Positions 1-10,493 of a stretch of 64,000 bases of DNA are shown here, piece after piece. The stretch is from positions 1 through 64,000 of the forward strand of contig JABGQW010000014.1 in the NCBI GenBank assembly GCA_018648585.1. Direction: 5' to 3'. Every line of letters starts with the position of its first letter. Within the stretch, counting starts at the first letter, position 1. Below the pieces are notes generated by a model that was not told where the DNA came from, did no database searches, and saw only the letters and a list, made by a program, of their open reading frames with translations. This DNA comes from a bacterium. Its GTDB lineage: Bacteria > Patescibacteriota > Gracilibacteria > UBA4473. The translations under genes were made by a program, and so were the position numbers.

Positions 1-181
1 ACAAACGAAATTGTTTTAAGAATCTCAGTAGCTTGCTGCTGAGTTCTTCAATTTTAAAATAACTCTGCATTGATTCGCCCGCTGACCGCGATGGCAAATC
101 GTAAGAACTGTAATCGAGAGCAAACGCAAATGTCGGCAAAAGCACGACACTCGCAAGAAAAACGGAAAATAATTTTTTCAT
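1..181 (-). CDS. Secreted hypothetical protein, C-terminus cut by window edge
   Basis: Manual reverse-strand translation from ATG at 181: MKKLFSVFLASVVLLPTFAFALDYSSYDLPSRSAGESMQSYFKIEELSSK..., open to the window edge; signal peptide; similar to the next protein. Confidence 0.7.
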   Translation of the reverse strand, partial: MKKLFSVFLASVVLLPTFAFALDYSSYDLPSRSAGESMQSYFKIEELSSKLLRFLKQFRL

Positions 182-448
182 AAGAATTGGGTATTAAAGA
201 ATATGAAAAGATTTTACAAAATCATAACTAGCACGATTTGCTATTTTTGTCAATTTGTTTGTTTTGAGAATTATTTGGGAAAATGAAATCGAAGCTTTTT
301 TCATAACTGGGTGGATTAAAAAACTAAATAGACAAAAGACATAACTGACAAAAAAACTTTTTGTGACACTTTTTTCAAAAAATTCTTTTTTATTAAAAAA
401 AAGCCCACCCGATCGGACGAACTTTTTTTTGTTTTTCAATTTCGAAAA

Positions 449-1015
449 TTAATTTTCTCTCAAAAAAGGATTAAATTTCCGGAGTTTTAGGGCCCGTTTT
501 TGCGCTTCACTTTGCCGTGCTTTTACTTTTTGAATCCCCGTGGACAAGGAATCCACCAACGGTTTTTGTACGTTGTTGGGAATTTTAGCTCCTTGTTTTG
601 GCTGAAAAGAATTTTGACAAAAACTCGACACATTCGAAACGCCACACGTTTCTTCGTTCGGATTTTTGTCGCGCAAAATTCTCCTCGGAACACGGATTTT
701 TCGGACTCCTGGTTGCGTATTTTTCCACGCGTCGCGCTCTACTTCGAACTTGGTGGAAATTGGATTTTTTTCCTCTGGTGAAATTTCTGCCACTGATGGC
801 AATTTTGTCTGTGAAAACTGCGCCTGAATTTCTGCTCGGCGTGCTTCACGGTATCGTTGTTTTAAATTTCGATCGTTTAATTTTGCCTGAAAATATTCGC
901 GCAGCGACTCACCGGATTCTCGCATCGGCAGTCGGTACAAATCGTAATCCAACGCAAAACTTAACGACGGAAAAAAAATCGCACTCGCAACCAAAATTGA
1001 AAAAAGTTTTTTCAT
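449..1015 (-). CDS. Secreted hypothetical protein, paralogue of the protein at 1-181
   Basis: ORF with internal start MKKLFSILVASAIFFPSLSFALDYDLYRLPMRESGESLREYF; signal peptide. Confidence 0.7.
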   Translation of the reverse strand: MKKLFSILVASAIFFPSLSFALDYDLYRLPMRESGESLREYFQAKLNDRNLKQRYREARRAEIQAQFSQTKLPSVAEISPEEKNPISTKFEVERDAWKNTQPGVRKIRVPRRILRDKNPNEETCGVSNVSSFCQNSFQPKQGAKIPNNVQKPLVDSLSTGIQKVKARQSEAQKRALKLRKFNPFLREN

Positions 1016-1095
1016 GGAAAATGGATTAAAAAATAAAAAGTTGTGATTCGTACACCAGAATAACAAAAAATATTTTTTTGTGTGACACGAATTTT

Positions 1096-4000
1096 TTAGT
1101 CGAAAATTTTGGAAATTTTTGTCACGAGCTCGTCATTCACCACGACAGAAAATGGCAGTAAAATTTCTTGCTCGTTGATAAAAATTTTGACGGAACTCGC
1201 GCCAGGTTCGTCTGATTTTTTTTCGAGCAAAAGTTTTTTGAGCGCGTCGACCTGCATTTTTTTTGTTTCTGCAGGAATTTTTATTTCGAAATTTTCGGCC
1301 ACGGGTTCTTTTTTTATTTCTTCGTCGTCGAATGTGTGCGTCGCCTGCACATCTTTCAAATTTCCAAGTTTGAGTTCGTCGGCGATGAAATTTAAATTTC
1401 CGTCGCGCTCCTCGACTTTTCCGCGAATTCGGAGAAACGCGTCAATTTGGAAAACGCGCGAATTCGATTTTTCAAAAATCTGCGGAAACACCGCAATTTC
1501 AATTTTTCCAGAGGTGTCCTCGACCGTCAAAATCGCCATATTTTTTCCACTTTTCGTCAAAATTTTTCGCACGTTCGTGACAATTCCGTGGATCGTGCGC
1601 GATTTTTTCAAATCTTCGTCTGGCGAAAGTTTTCCGATCAGTTTTCCAAATTTTTCAAAATATCCACCGAGACCTTTCAGCGGATGATCCGAAACAAAAA
1701 GTCCCAAACTTTCCCGCTCCCAGAACAAAATATCATCTTTCGTCGCGACGGAATTTTTGAGCGTAAATTCGATCGAAACTTCATCCGCGCCGCCGAACAA
1801 TCCGAGCTGCCCCGCCGATTTTTTTTCTTGAAATTCTTTCGCAAATTGAGCCAAATCTTCGAGCGAATCAACCACCGCTTTTCGATCACCAAATTCGTCG
1901 AACGCGCCAGAAAATGCGAGCGACGTCAGGGTTTTTTTATTCAAAAGTTTCTGCGGAACGCGCCGCGCAAAATCCTGAAGCGACTCAAATTTTCCGTTCC
2001 GCTGCCGCTCAAAAATAATTTGGTCGACGGTGTCCTCCCCCAAACCTTTGATCGCAGTCAATCCGAACCGAGTTTTTTTATCGGAAACCGGTTTTTCGTC
2101 CGCGGAAATTTGTGTCTGCGCCGCGTCATTTTTTTCGAAAATCACGGTAAAATGCGAACCAGAATCGTTGACACTCGGCGGCAAAACTTCGATTTCCATT
2201 TCCGCGCACTCGTTCATTTCCAAAACGATTCGATCCGTGTTGTTGCGATCAGTCGTCATCATCGCCGCCATAAATTCAACAGGGAAATTCGCGCGGAGAA
2301 ACGCGGTTTCGTACGCGATCCGTGCGTAGCAAACCGCGTGAGATCGATTGAAACCGTACCCGACAAACGGCACGACAATTTCGTCGAACATTTTGACCGC
2401 AAGTTTTTCATCGTGTTTCAACTCGATGGCGCCGGCGATGAATTTTTTACGCTGTTCTGCAAGCAACTCGACTTTCTTTTTTCCAATCGCTTTTCGCAAA
2501 ATGTCCGCCTGCCCGAGCGAAAATCCAGAAAAATCCTGCGCAATCCGCATCACCTGTTCCTGGTACACCGCAATTCCGTACGTTTTTTTCAAAATTGGTT
2601 CAAGCACTGGATCCAAAAATTTCACTTTTTTCTTTTTGTTTTTTCCGTCGATGTACGTCGGAATGTACTCCATCGGCCCCGGTCGGTACAACGCGTTCAT
2701 CGCGACGAGATCTTCAAATTCTGTCGGTTTGAGATCTTTCAAATATCGCCGCATTCCTGCGGATTCAAACTGAAAAACGCCGGTCGTCTCCCCTCTCGCA
2801 AACATTTCGAACGTTGCGGAATCGTCGATCGGAATTTTTTGCAAATCGAGCTCGTCGCCAGTCGTGGCACGCACGTGATCGACTGCTTTTTCGAGAATTG
2901 ATAAATTTCGCAGCCCGAGAAAATCCATTTTCAACAGTCCCAAATTTTCAAGTTGCTGGTACGAAAATTGCGTGATTTTAACTTTTTCGGTTCCCGGCGC
3001 CCACTGCAACGCCGTGTGCCGCGTCAAATCTTCGTTGCCGATGATCACTGCGCACGCGTGGACAGAAACGTGTCGCACGCAGCCCTCCAGTTTTTTCGCC
3101 ACGTCAAACACTTTTTTGAGCGGCGGTTTTGCGCCGATAATTTTTTTGAAATCGGGAATTTCGAGTGCATCGTCGAGTTTGAATCCGGGACGATTTGGCA
3201 AAAGTTTGGTGAACGCGTTCATCTCAGAAAACGGAACGCCCTGCGCGCGACCAACATCTTTGAGCGCCGCTTTTGCGGATAAAGTTCCAAACGTGCAGAC
3301 TTTTGAAACGCGATCCGCGCCGTATTTTTCGACAACGTACTGCAGCACTTCCGCTCGTCGTTCGTCGGAAAAATCGATGTCGATATCGGGCATCGAGATT
3401 CGCTCCGGATTGAGAAATCGCTCAAAAAGCAGTTCGTACGCGAGTGGATCAACCGTCGTGATTCCGAGCAGGTACGAAACGAGCGAACCCGCAGCAGATC
3501 CGCGTCCGGGACCGACGGCGATTCCATTTTTTTTCGCAAACTGGATAAAATCCTGCACGATCAAAAAGTACGCCTCAAATCCCATTTTTCCGATCACGGA
3601 CAATTCGTAGTCGAGCCGTTTTTGAATTTTGGAAAATTCCTCAGAATCCGCGTTTGGAAAAAATTTCGAAATTTCTTGTTCACAATTTTTGCGCAACTGC
3701 GACGCCTCGGTTTCGCCATTTTCAACGGAAAAATGTGGCAACAAGTTTTTGCCAAACTGCAATTCGAGATCGATCGAATTTGAAATTTCGAGCGAATTTT
3801 GGCGCGCGGTTTCCAAAAGTTCCGGTGAAAAATCTCTCAATTCCTCCGTCATTTCTTCCCAGGATTTGAACCAGTTTTTTTCAAGAAAATGCACCCGCCC
3901 CGGATCGGAAACTTGCTGGTTTCGTCCGATGCAAAAAAGTGTATCTGCCGCTTCCTCGTCGCCAGGCGCGGCGTACCGCGCGTCGGAAGTCACAACCAAC

Positions 4001-4602
4001 GGCGTGGAAAATTCCTCGTGCAACTGAACACAAAAATTATTCAACTTTTTTTGTTCCGGTTCTGCGCGCGCAACAAGTTCGAGAAAAATATTTTCCGGAG
4101 AAAATGTGGCGCGAACTTTTTCAAACATTTTTATCGCGTGTTCCTCTCCCTGCTGGTAAAAAATCTGCCCCAAAAGTCCGCTGGTTGCGCCCGTCAAAAC
4201 GATCAATCCGTCGGCGTGTTTTTGCAAAAAATCCCAGTCGGTGCGCGGCTGGTGAAAAAATCCCTCGAGGGACGCCGTCGACAAAATTTTGAGCAAATTT
4301 TCAAAACCAGTTTGATTTTTCGCCAGCAGCACGAGTCGCCCCTCGCGTCCGTCAACTCCCGCTCGATTTTCAAATCGCGAATCTTTTGCCACCGCGATTT
4401 CCGCTCCGAGAATCGATTTGATCGAAAAGTTTTTCGCCGTTTCAAAAAAATCAACCAGTCCGTACCCAAAATTTGTGTCGGTCAACGCCACGGATTCGCA
4501 GCCCAATTCTTTCGCTTTTTCCAAAATTTTCTTCGGAGACATCGAAGATTCCTGCAAGGAAAAATGCGAGTGCGTGTGCAGGTTGACGAACGGTTTTTTC
4601 AT
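1096..4602 (-). CDS. dnaE: DNA polymerase III subunit alpha
   Basis: 1168 aa; PHP N-terminus (NLHTHSHFSLQESSMSPKKI), polymerase motifs (PGRGSAAGSLVSYLLGIT, PDIDIDFSDERR), C-terminal OB-like region. Confidence 0.97.
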   Translation of the reverse strand: MKKPFVNLHTHSHFSLQESSMSPKKILEKAKELGCESVALTDTNFGYGLVDFFETAKNFSIKSILGAEIAVAKDSRFENRAGVDGREGRLVLLAKNQTGFENLLKILSTASLEGFFHQPRTDWDFLQKHADGLIVLTGATSGLLGQIFYQQGEEHAIKMFEKVRATFSPENIFLELVARAEPEQKKLNNFCVQLHEEFSTPLVVTSDARYAAPGDEEAADTLFCIGRNQQVSDPGRVHFLEKNWFKSWEEMTEELRDFSPELLETARQNSLEISNSIDLELQFGKNLLPHFSVENGETEASQLRKNCEQEISKFFPNADSEEFSKIQKRLDYELSVIGKMGFEAYFLIVQDFIQFAKKNGIAVGPGRGSAAGSLVSYLLGITTVDPLAYELLFERFLNPERISMPDIDIDFSDERRAEVLQYVVEKYGADRVSKVCTFGTLSAKAALKDVGRAQGVPFSEMNAFTKLLPNRPGFKLDDALEIPDFKKIIGAKPPLKKVFDVAKKLEGCVRHVSVHACAVIIGNEDLTRHTALQWAPGTEKVKITQFSYQQLENLGLLKMDFLGLRNLSILEKAVDHVRATTGDELDLQKIPIDDSATFEMFARGETTGVFQFESAGMRRYLKDLKPTEFEDLVAMNALYRPGPMEYIPTYIDGKNKKKKVKFLDPVLEPILKKTYGIAVYQEQVMRIAQDFSGFSLGQADILRKAIGKKKVELLAEQRKKFIAGAIELKHDEKLAVKMFDEIVVPFVGYGFNRSHAVCYARIAYETAFLRANFPVEFMAAMMTTDRNNTDRIVLEMNECAEMEIEVLPPSVNDSGSHFTVIFEKNDAAQTQISADEKPVSDKKTRFGLTAIKGLGEDTVDQIIFERQRNGKFESLQDFARRVPQKLLNKKTLTSLAFSGAFDEFGDRKAVVDSLEDLAQFAKEFQEKKSAGQLGLFGGADEVSIEFTLKNSVATKDDILFWERESLGLFVSDHPLKGLGGYFEKFGKLIGKLSPDEDLKKSRTIHGIVTNVRKILTKSGKNMAILTVEDTSGKIEIAVFPQIFEKSNSRVFQIDAFLRIRGKVEERDGNLNFIADELKLGNLKDVQATHTFDDEEIKKEPVAENFEIKIPAETKKMQVDALKKLLLEKKSDEPGASSVKIFINEQEILLPFSVVVNDELVTKISKIFD

Positions 4603-4629
4603 CGCGAAAATTGTACCCGATCGGAGAAA

Positions 4630-5700
4630 TTATTGCACGCCGTTCGCCGCCAAAATTGCTTTGAGTTGCTCGGCGTCGTTCGCGTGATCCATCGCCACTT
4701 CTTTTGAAACGCGTCCCGCCATCACAAGTCCCGCGAGCGATTGTTCAAATTCGACCATTTCTCCGGAATTGTCGGTCTGGAGCACGTTTGGAATTTGAAA
4801 AATTTTATTCTGGCGAATGTGATTTTGAATTGCGTAATTATTGGTCAAAATTTCGTACGCGAGTGTCAATTTTCCGTCGACCGTCGGCACAAGTCGCTGC
4901 GAGACAATCATTGAAAGTGTCGACGCGAGCTGCGAACGCACTTGTTCTTGCTGCTCGGGCGCAAAAACGTCGATGATTCGCGCAACCGTTTGCGGTCCGT
5001 CGTTTGTGTGCAACGTCGAGTACACGACGTGCCCCGTCTCCGCCATCGTGAGCGCAGACGAAATTGTTTCGTGATCGCGCATTTCGCCCACCATTAAAAT
5101 GTCCGGATCTTCTCGCAATCCCGCTTTGATTCCGTCTTTGAAATTCGCAACATCGCGCCCAACTTCTCGTTGCCGCACGACGCTAGTTTTTGATTTGAGA
5201 ATGTACTCGATCGGATCTTCGATCGTGATGATGTGCTCCGTTTTTTGCTCCATTTTTTCTTTGAGAATCGATGCGAGCGTCGTACTTTTTCCCTGGCCAG
5301 TTGGTCCCACGACTAAAATGAGTCCATTTTTTTGTTTCAGCATTCGCTCAAAAACAAATTTTGGAAATCCGAGCGTTTCAAATTTTCGAATTTCTTGCGG
5401 AATGATGCGGAACGAAACCGCGATTCCCGATTCTTCAAAAAATGCATTTCCGCGGAGCCGAATTTTGTCCTGAACCTTTACGACGAAATCGGTCTGTCGC
5501 TGTTCCTGCAACTGTTTTTTATTTCGTTCTGGCAAAATACTCATCAACAAATCCTGAATTTGCTGATTTGTCAGTGGTTCTCCCTGCGGAACCGGCTGCA
5601 GTTGCCCGCTGATGCGAAAATACGGCGGCATTCCCACCGCCAAATGAATGTCTGACGCGTTCGATTGAACCGCCCCGACGACGAGTTTTTCGAAATCCAT
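4630..5700 (-). CDS. pilT: Type IV pilus twitching motility ATPase PilT
   Basis: Walker A GPTGQGKSTT, AEIGHVV-like ATETGHVVYSTLHTND region, SDIHLAVGMPPYFRISG N-terminus. Confidence 0.95.
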   Translation of the reverse strand: MDFEKLVVGAVQSNASDIHLAVGMPPYFRISGQLQPVPQGEPLTNQQIQDLLMSILPERNKKQLQEQRQTDFVVKVQDKIRLRGNAFFEESGIAVSFRIIPQEIRKFETLGFPKFVFERMLKQKNGLILVVGPTGQGKSTTLASILKEKMEQKTEHIITIEDPIEYILKSKTSVVRQREVGRDVANFKDGIKAGLREDPDILMVGEMRDHETISSALTMAETGHVVYSTLHTNDGPQTVARIIDVFAPEQQEQVRSQLASTLSMIVSQRLVPTVDGKLTLAYEILTNNYAIQNHIRQNKIFQIPNVLQTDNSGEMVEFEQSLAGLVMAGRVSKEVAMDHANDAEQLKAILAANGVQ

Positions 5701-5779
5701 TTTTCACAAAATTTAAAAAAATACTATTCCGCCACAGAATAACAAATTTTCAAAAATGCAACGAATTTTTATAATTTTT

Positions 5780-6115
5780 TCAAACTTTAAGCGTCTCATC
5801 CGATTTCGCCTTCAAAATTTGATCACAGGCATCGCCCACTGTTCTTATTTTCTCTTCGGCTGCATCCTCAATTGCACAACCAAATTCACGTTGAAGTTCC
5901 ATCGAAAGCTCTACCGTATCGAGCGAATCCGCGCCCAAATCATTTAAAAAACTTGCCTCCTCCGTCACCTCGTTTTCATCCACTCCCAATTTATCAACCA
6001 CAATCGCTTGCACTCTGTTGAAAATTCCTGTTCGGATTTCTTTTTCGGACGATCCTTCTTTTTTTCTTAATTTTCGTTCCAGCACGTTTTCTGTTTCCGG
6101 CAAAGAAATTGTCAT
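5780..6115 (-). CDS. acpP: Acyl carrier protein with N-terminal extension
   Basis: Phosphopantetheine site [19 protein letters not shown]. Confidence 0.9.
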   Translation of the reverse strand: MTISLPETENVLERKLRKKEGSSEKEIRTGIFNRVQAIVVDKLGVDENEVTEEASFLNDLGADSLDTVELSMELQREFGCAIEDAAEEKIRTVGDACDQILKAKSDETLKV

Positions 6116-6234
6116 TTTTTCTAAAAAAAGTATTTCTGAAAACCTTTTAAACTTTTTGACAAATTTTGCAAGTTTTTTCTCGACTTGTTTTTTCGGTGAA
6201 AAATTTTAAAATCCGCAAGAATTTCTCAGAGAAA

Positions 6235-8874
6235 ATGGGAGTACAACAAATTTTCGACAAAATCGCTGGCGCGTACAACGATCGCCAGGTAAAAAAACTG
6301 GAAAAGTTTGTTCCGCAGATCAACGCGGAAGAACTCGCACTGCAAAAACTTTCCGACGACGAATTGAAACAAAAATTTGCCACGTGGAAAATCGAACTCA
6401 CCGCAAATCCAGAAAAAGTCGATGAAAAAATGGTCGACATTTTTGCCGCGGTAAAAAATGTGTGCCGCCGGCTCGTTGGAAAAAAATTCGAAATCCGCGG
6501 AAAAGATCAAGAATGGCAAATGATTCCGTACGACGTGCAACTTGTCGGGGGAATCGTGCTGCACCAGGGAAAAATTGCCGAAATGAAAACCGGCGAAGGA
6601 AAAACGCTCGTGTGCACGCTGCCAGTGATTTTGAACGCACTGACCGGGCGCGGCGTCCACGTGATCACGGTGAACGATTATCTCGCGCAACGCGACTCGG
6701 AGTGGATGGCGCCGTTGTACGAATTTTGTAATTTGACGACGAACGTGATCGTCCACGGAAAAACAAACGAGGAACGACGAACCGCGTACAAATCCGACAT
6801 CACGTACGGAACCAACAACGAATTTGGATTCGATTATTTGCGCGACAACATGGCGCAGGCAAAAGAAGAACTCGTGCAGCGCGATTTAAATTTTGCAATC
6901 GTGGACGAAGTCGACTCAATTTTGATCGACGAAGCGCGAACACCGCTAATTATTTCAGCGCCCGCGGAGGAAAGTACTGAAAAATATAAAAAATATTCGC
7001 GGCTCGTTCCGCAGCTCGTGGAAAATGTCGACTACAACATCGACGTAAAAATGAAAGCCGTCACGCTCTCCGAAGTTGGCGTAACAAAAATGGAAAATTT
7101 GCTCGGGATCAAAAATATTTACACGGAAGCGGGATTCGACGAAGTGCACCACATCGAAAATTCGTTGAAAGCGCACATCGTTTTTGAAAAAGATCGCGAC
7201 TACGTCGTCCGCGACGGACAAGTCATCATCGTCGACGAATTCACCGGACGAATGATGCCGGGACGGCGATATTCCGACGGATTGCACCAATCGCTCGAAG
7301 CGAAAGAAAATGTGGAAATTCAGCGGGAATCGAAAACGCTCGCGACGATCACATTTCAAAATTATTTCCGATTGTACAAAAAACTCGCGGGAATGACCGG
7401 AACCGCCGAAACCGAAGCGGAAGAATTTGCGAAAATTTACGCGCTCGACACGATCGTGATTCCGACGAACAAACCGACAATTCGCCAGGATTTGCCAGAC
7501 AAAATTTTTAAAAATGAACACGGAAAATTCGTCGCGCTCGCGCAGGAAGTTGAAAAATTGCACAAAAATGGACAGCCCGTTTTGGTGGGAACGGTTTCGA
7601 TTGAAAAATCTGAAGCACTCTCAAATTTATTGAAATCGAGCGGAATCAAACACGAAGTTTTGAACGCAAAATTCCACGAGCGCGAAGCCGAAATCGTCGA
7701 ACACGCGGGACAACCCGGCGTCGTCACGATCGCGACAAATATGGCGGGACGCGGAACCGACATCAAGCTCGGCGCCGGCGTGGTGGAAAAAGGTGGACTG
7801 GCGATTCTCGGAACGGAGCGACACGAATCTCGCCGCATCGACAACCAACTCCGCGGACGCGCCGGACGACAGGGAGATCCCGGATTAACGCAATTTTATG
7901 TGGCGATGACCGACGAACTGATGCGCCGATTTGGTGGAGCGCGGATGAGCGGAATGATGGAAAAATTGGGAATCGGCGAAACCGAAGCGATTGAAAATAA
8001 AATGATCAGCAATTCTGTTCGCAACGCGCAGAAAAAAATTGAAGCGTTCCATTTCGACGCGAGAAAACACGTCGTGCAGTACGACGACGTGATGAACGTG
8101 CACCGAGAAAAAATGTACGAACGGCGTCGCGCGATTTTGTTCGCGGAAAATATGGACGATGAAATCGAAAAAATCACAGAAAATTTTGTACGGGAAATCG
8201 TAAAAACGCACTGCCCGCATCCGACGATCGATCGCGACGCAGATCTCGACGAAATTTCAGAAACTTTTTCCGCGATCATTCCGCATCCGAATTTCAAAAC
8301 AGAAATTTTGGGGAAATTCAACAATCAAGAACGTTTGGTCGCGCACGCAATTCAAACAATTTTGGAAACGTGGCAAGTGCGAAAAAAAACGTTCCCGACC
8401 GACGACATAAATTCGATCGCGCGGTACGTGATTTTAAAATCGTTCGACGAACTCTGGCTCGACCACATAAACGAAATGACGAGTCTGCGAGATCGTGTTT
8501 CTCTGTCGGGGTACGCGCAAAAAGATCCCGTGATGGAGTACCGCCGCGAGGGATTTTTGATGTTCAAAAAAGTGCTGTTCGAAGTTCGCCGCATCGCAAT
8601 TTCAAATTTATTTCGCGTCCAAGTTTCGTCAAATTTTGCGATGGAAAAAACCGATTATTCTGCCGCAAAAACCAACGCCGACCAAATCGAAGAAACGCTC
8701 ACCAGCGGACTCGCCGCAGAAAAAACGCGCGAAAATCACCACCGCTCGGAACATCCAGGAAAATCGATGGCGACAGAAAAATTGGGAAAAAAATACGACG
8801 GCGTCGGGCGCAACGATCCGTGTCCGTGCGGCAGCGGGCAGAAATTTAAAAAATGTCACGGAAAAAATCTATAA
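6235..8874 (+). CDS. secA: Preprotein translocase ATPase SecA
   Basis: MKTGEGKTLVCTLP, VDEVDSILIDEARTPLIIS, GTERHESRRIDNQLRGRAGRQGDPG, C-terminal CPCGSGQKFKKCHG; start chosen at MGVQQIFDKIAG. Confidence 0.97.
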   Translation: MGVQQIFDKIAGAYNDRQVKKLEKFVPQINAEELALQKLSDDELKQKFATWKIELTANPEKVDEKMVDIFAAVKNVCRRLVGKKFEIRGKDQEWQMIPYDVQLVGGIVLHQGKIAEMKTGEGKTLVCTLPVILNALTGRGVHVITVNDYLAQRDSEWMAPLYEFCNLTTNVIVHGKTNEERRTAYKSDITYGTNNEFGFDYLRDNMAQAKEELVQRDLNFAIVDEVDSILIDEARTPLIISAPAEESTEKYKKYSRLVPQLVENVDYNIDVKMKAVTLSEVGVTKMENLLGIKNIYTEAGFDEVHHIENSLKAHIVFEKDRDYVVRDGQVIIVDEFTGRMMPGRRYSDGLHQSLEAKENVEIQRESKTLATITFQNYFRLYKKLAGMTGTAETEAEEFAKIYALDTIVIPTNKPTIRQDLPDKIFKNEHGKFVALAQEVEKLHKNGQPVLVGTVSIEKSEALSNLLKSSGIKHEVLNAKFHEREAEIVEHAGQPGVVTIATNMAGRGTDIKLGAGVVEKGGLAILGTERHESRRIDNQLRGRAGRQGDPGLTQFYVAMTDELMRRFGGARMSGMMEKLGIGETEAIENKMISNSVRNAQKKIEAFHFDARKHVVQYDDVMNVHREKMYERRRAILFAENMDDEIEKITENFVREIVKTHCPHPTIDRDADLDEISETFSAIIPHPNFKTEILGKFNNQERLVAHAIQTILETWQVRKKTFPTDDINSIARYVILKSFDELWLDHINEMTSLRDRVSLSGYAQKDPVMEYRREGFLMFKKVLFEVRRIAISNLFRVQVSSNFAMEKTDYSAAKTNADQIEETLTSGLAAEKTRENHHRSEHPGKSMATEKLGKKYDGVGRNDPCPCGSGQKFKKCHGKNL

Positions 8875-8877
8875 TTT

Positions 8878-9306
8878 TTACGGACACAGCACGGAAGAAT
8901 TTTGTTTGAGACAGGTTTGGTCGATGTGTTCTTGTGTGTTTTTCAATTCGGAATTCACATTTTGCAACGTGGAAATCATCGTTTTAATTTTTTCAATGTG
9001 TGCCGCAACATTTCGATCCATCTGCAACATTTCCCCCGGAATCAAATTTTTTTCGTCGTCAAATTTCCCGACCAATTTCGCGTGCTGTTCGGTTTCCCAC
9101 GTTTCAAAATTTTGTTGTAAAAAATCACTCGCCGACTCTTTTTTTTCAACATCTGAAAATCGCGGAAAATTGGTGTGAAATTCGTCGAGTCCCTCCGACA
9201 ACCACGCGTCGTCGAACACGGAGGCGCGAAAGTTTTCTGCGGAGAAAAATACAACGCCCGCCAGCACAAAAATTCCCACGAAAACGATGAGAAAAACTTT
9301 TTTCAT
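8878..9306 (-). CDS. Exported/membrane-anchored hypothetical protein
   Basis: Start at MKKVFLIVFVGIFVLAGVVFF; N-terminal hydrophobic segment; 4-nt ATGA overlap with upstream gene. Confidence 0.6.
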   Translation of the reverse strand: MKKVFLIVFVGIFVLAGVVFFSAENFRASVFDDAWLSEGLDEFHTNFPRFSDVEKKESASDFLQQNFETWETEQHAKLVGKFDDEKNLIPGEMLQMDRNVAAHIEKIKTMISTLQNVNSELKNTQEHIDQTCLKQNSSVLCP

Positions 9307-10493
9307 TCTTGTGGTTTTTGAAGAAATGTTGTGAACCACTGATTCCACAATTTCGTATTTTCAAGCATCACAGAAAACACCGTGTTCAAATTGTCGAGCG
9401 AGTTGTCGATCTGCACCGCATTTTTTTCCACGCTATTTTTGCGCAGCACGGTTTTGAAATTTTGGATCGTTTTTTTGAAAATATTTTCTCGATTTTTGCG
9501 AATATTTTCCAACGATTCGTGCGCCTCCGTTTTGGACTGCGAAAAAATCGATTCCAGCCGAATCCGCCAATCTTCGGTTTGCTGGTCCACCATCGCCGCG
9601 GATAAAATTCCTTCGAGTTCGTGCCCAAACTGCGCAAGTTTTGAAGTTTCCATTCCGATCGGAACCACCGGCGCGTACGGAGATTCGCTGGCCTGAAACG
9701 ACTGCCCGCTGCCACCAAAAATCCCGCCGGCGAACGGAAGTTCCCACATTTCTTTCGTCGCCATTCCCGCCACGAGCGAGTGCGAATTTAAATTTTGAAA
9801 AATTTTCGTAATTTCCTGGAGCGACGCCGCGACTGACTGATCGGTCGAAGAAAATTCTGTTTTTGACGGCTGCTGCGATTCCCGCTGATCGAGCCACGTT
9901 TCGAAGTCTGTGTCGTAATTTTCGGGATTGGAAATGATGTCGGTTTTTGGTTTTTTTGAAAATTCTGGATCGGGCTGCTCCGCTTTTTCGCCAAACAAAA
10001 TCGAATCAATTTTATTGAGATCCGTGATCACGTCGAACGGAGAATTCGCGGTTTGGTCGCCCGCGTCGCCGTCGGAGAAAATCAGTGCCAAACTTCCGGT
10101 CAGCGCAAGAAAATTTTCCTGGCGCAGCAGCGATCGCTCGAGATCGAAACGATCCGAAACAAAATTTCGAAAACTCGAGTAGCCACTTTTTCCAGAAGTT
10201 CCCTGCGGCCGAAATCCGGGAACGCCGCCGTCGCCGATTTTTTCAAGATCAGAAATTGTCACCAGTTGCGATTCGTCCGAGCACAAAATTTCTGACGACT
10301 GGCACACGCGTTCGAGCAAAATTTCCTCATTTTCTTCGTGCGTGTGATCGTAAATTTTTTGGTACAATCCGAAAAATCCAGAAATTTCAAGCGCGCTGTC
10401 AGGATTTTCAAAAACGCGATCCGGATAAAATTCTGCCTGCGCCGTTCCGCAAATCGCGAGAAAAATAAAAAGCCAGCAAAATTTTTTCATCAT
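9303..10493 (-). CDS. Secreted hypothetical protein (396 aa)
   Basis: Signal peptide MMKKFCWLFIFLAICGTAQA; 4-nt overlaps with both neighbours. Confidence 0.65.
   Translation of the reverse strand: MMKKFCWLFIFLAICGTAQAEFYPDRVFENPDSALEISGFFGLYQKIYDHTHEENEEILLERVCQSSEILCSDESQLVTISDLEKIGDGGVPGFRPQGTSGKSGYSSFRNFVSDRFDLERSLLRQENFLALTGSLALIFSDGDAGDQTANSPFDVITDLNKIDSILFGEKAEQPDPEFSKKPKTDIISNPENYDTDFETWLDQRESQQPSKTEFSSTDQSVAASLQEITKIFQNLNSHSLVAGMATKEMWELPFAGGIFGGSGQSFQASESPYAPVVPIGMETSKLAQFGHELEGILSAAMVDQQTEDWRIRLESIFSQSKTEAHESLENIRKNRENIFKKTIQNFKTVLRKNSVEKNAVQIDNSLDNLNTVFSVMLENTKLWNQWFTTFLQKPQE

Noticed and set aside
1447-2901. 484-aa plus-strand ORF within dnaE
   Set aside because: Antisense to a clear dnaE; Arg/Phe-rich translation typical of shadow ORFs in this codon style; no domain.
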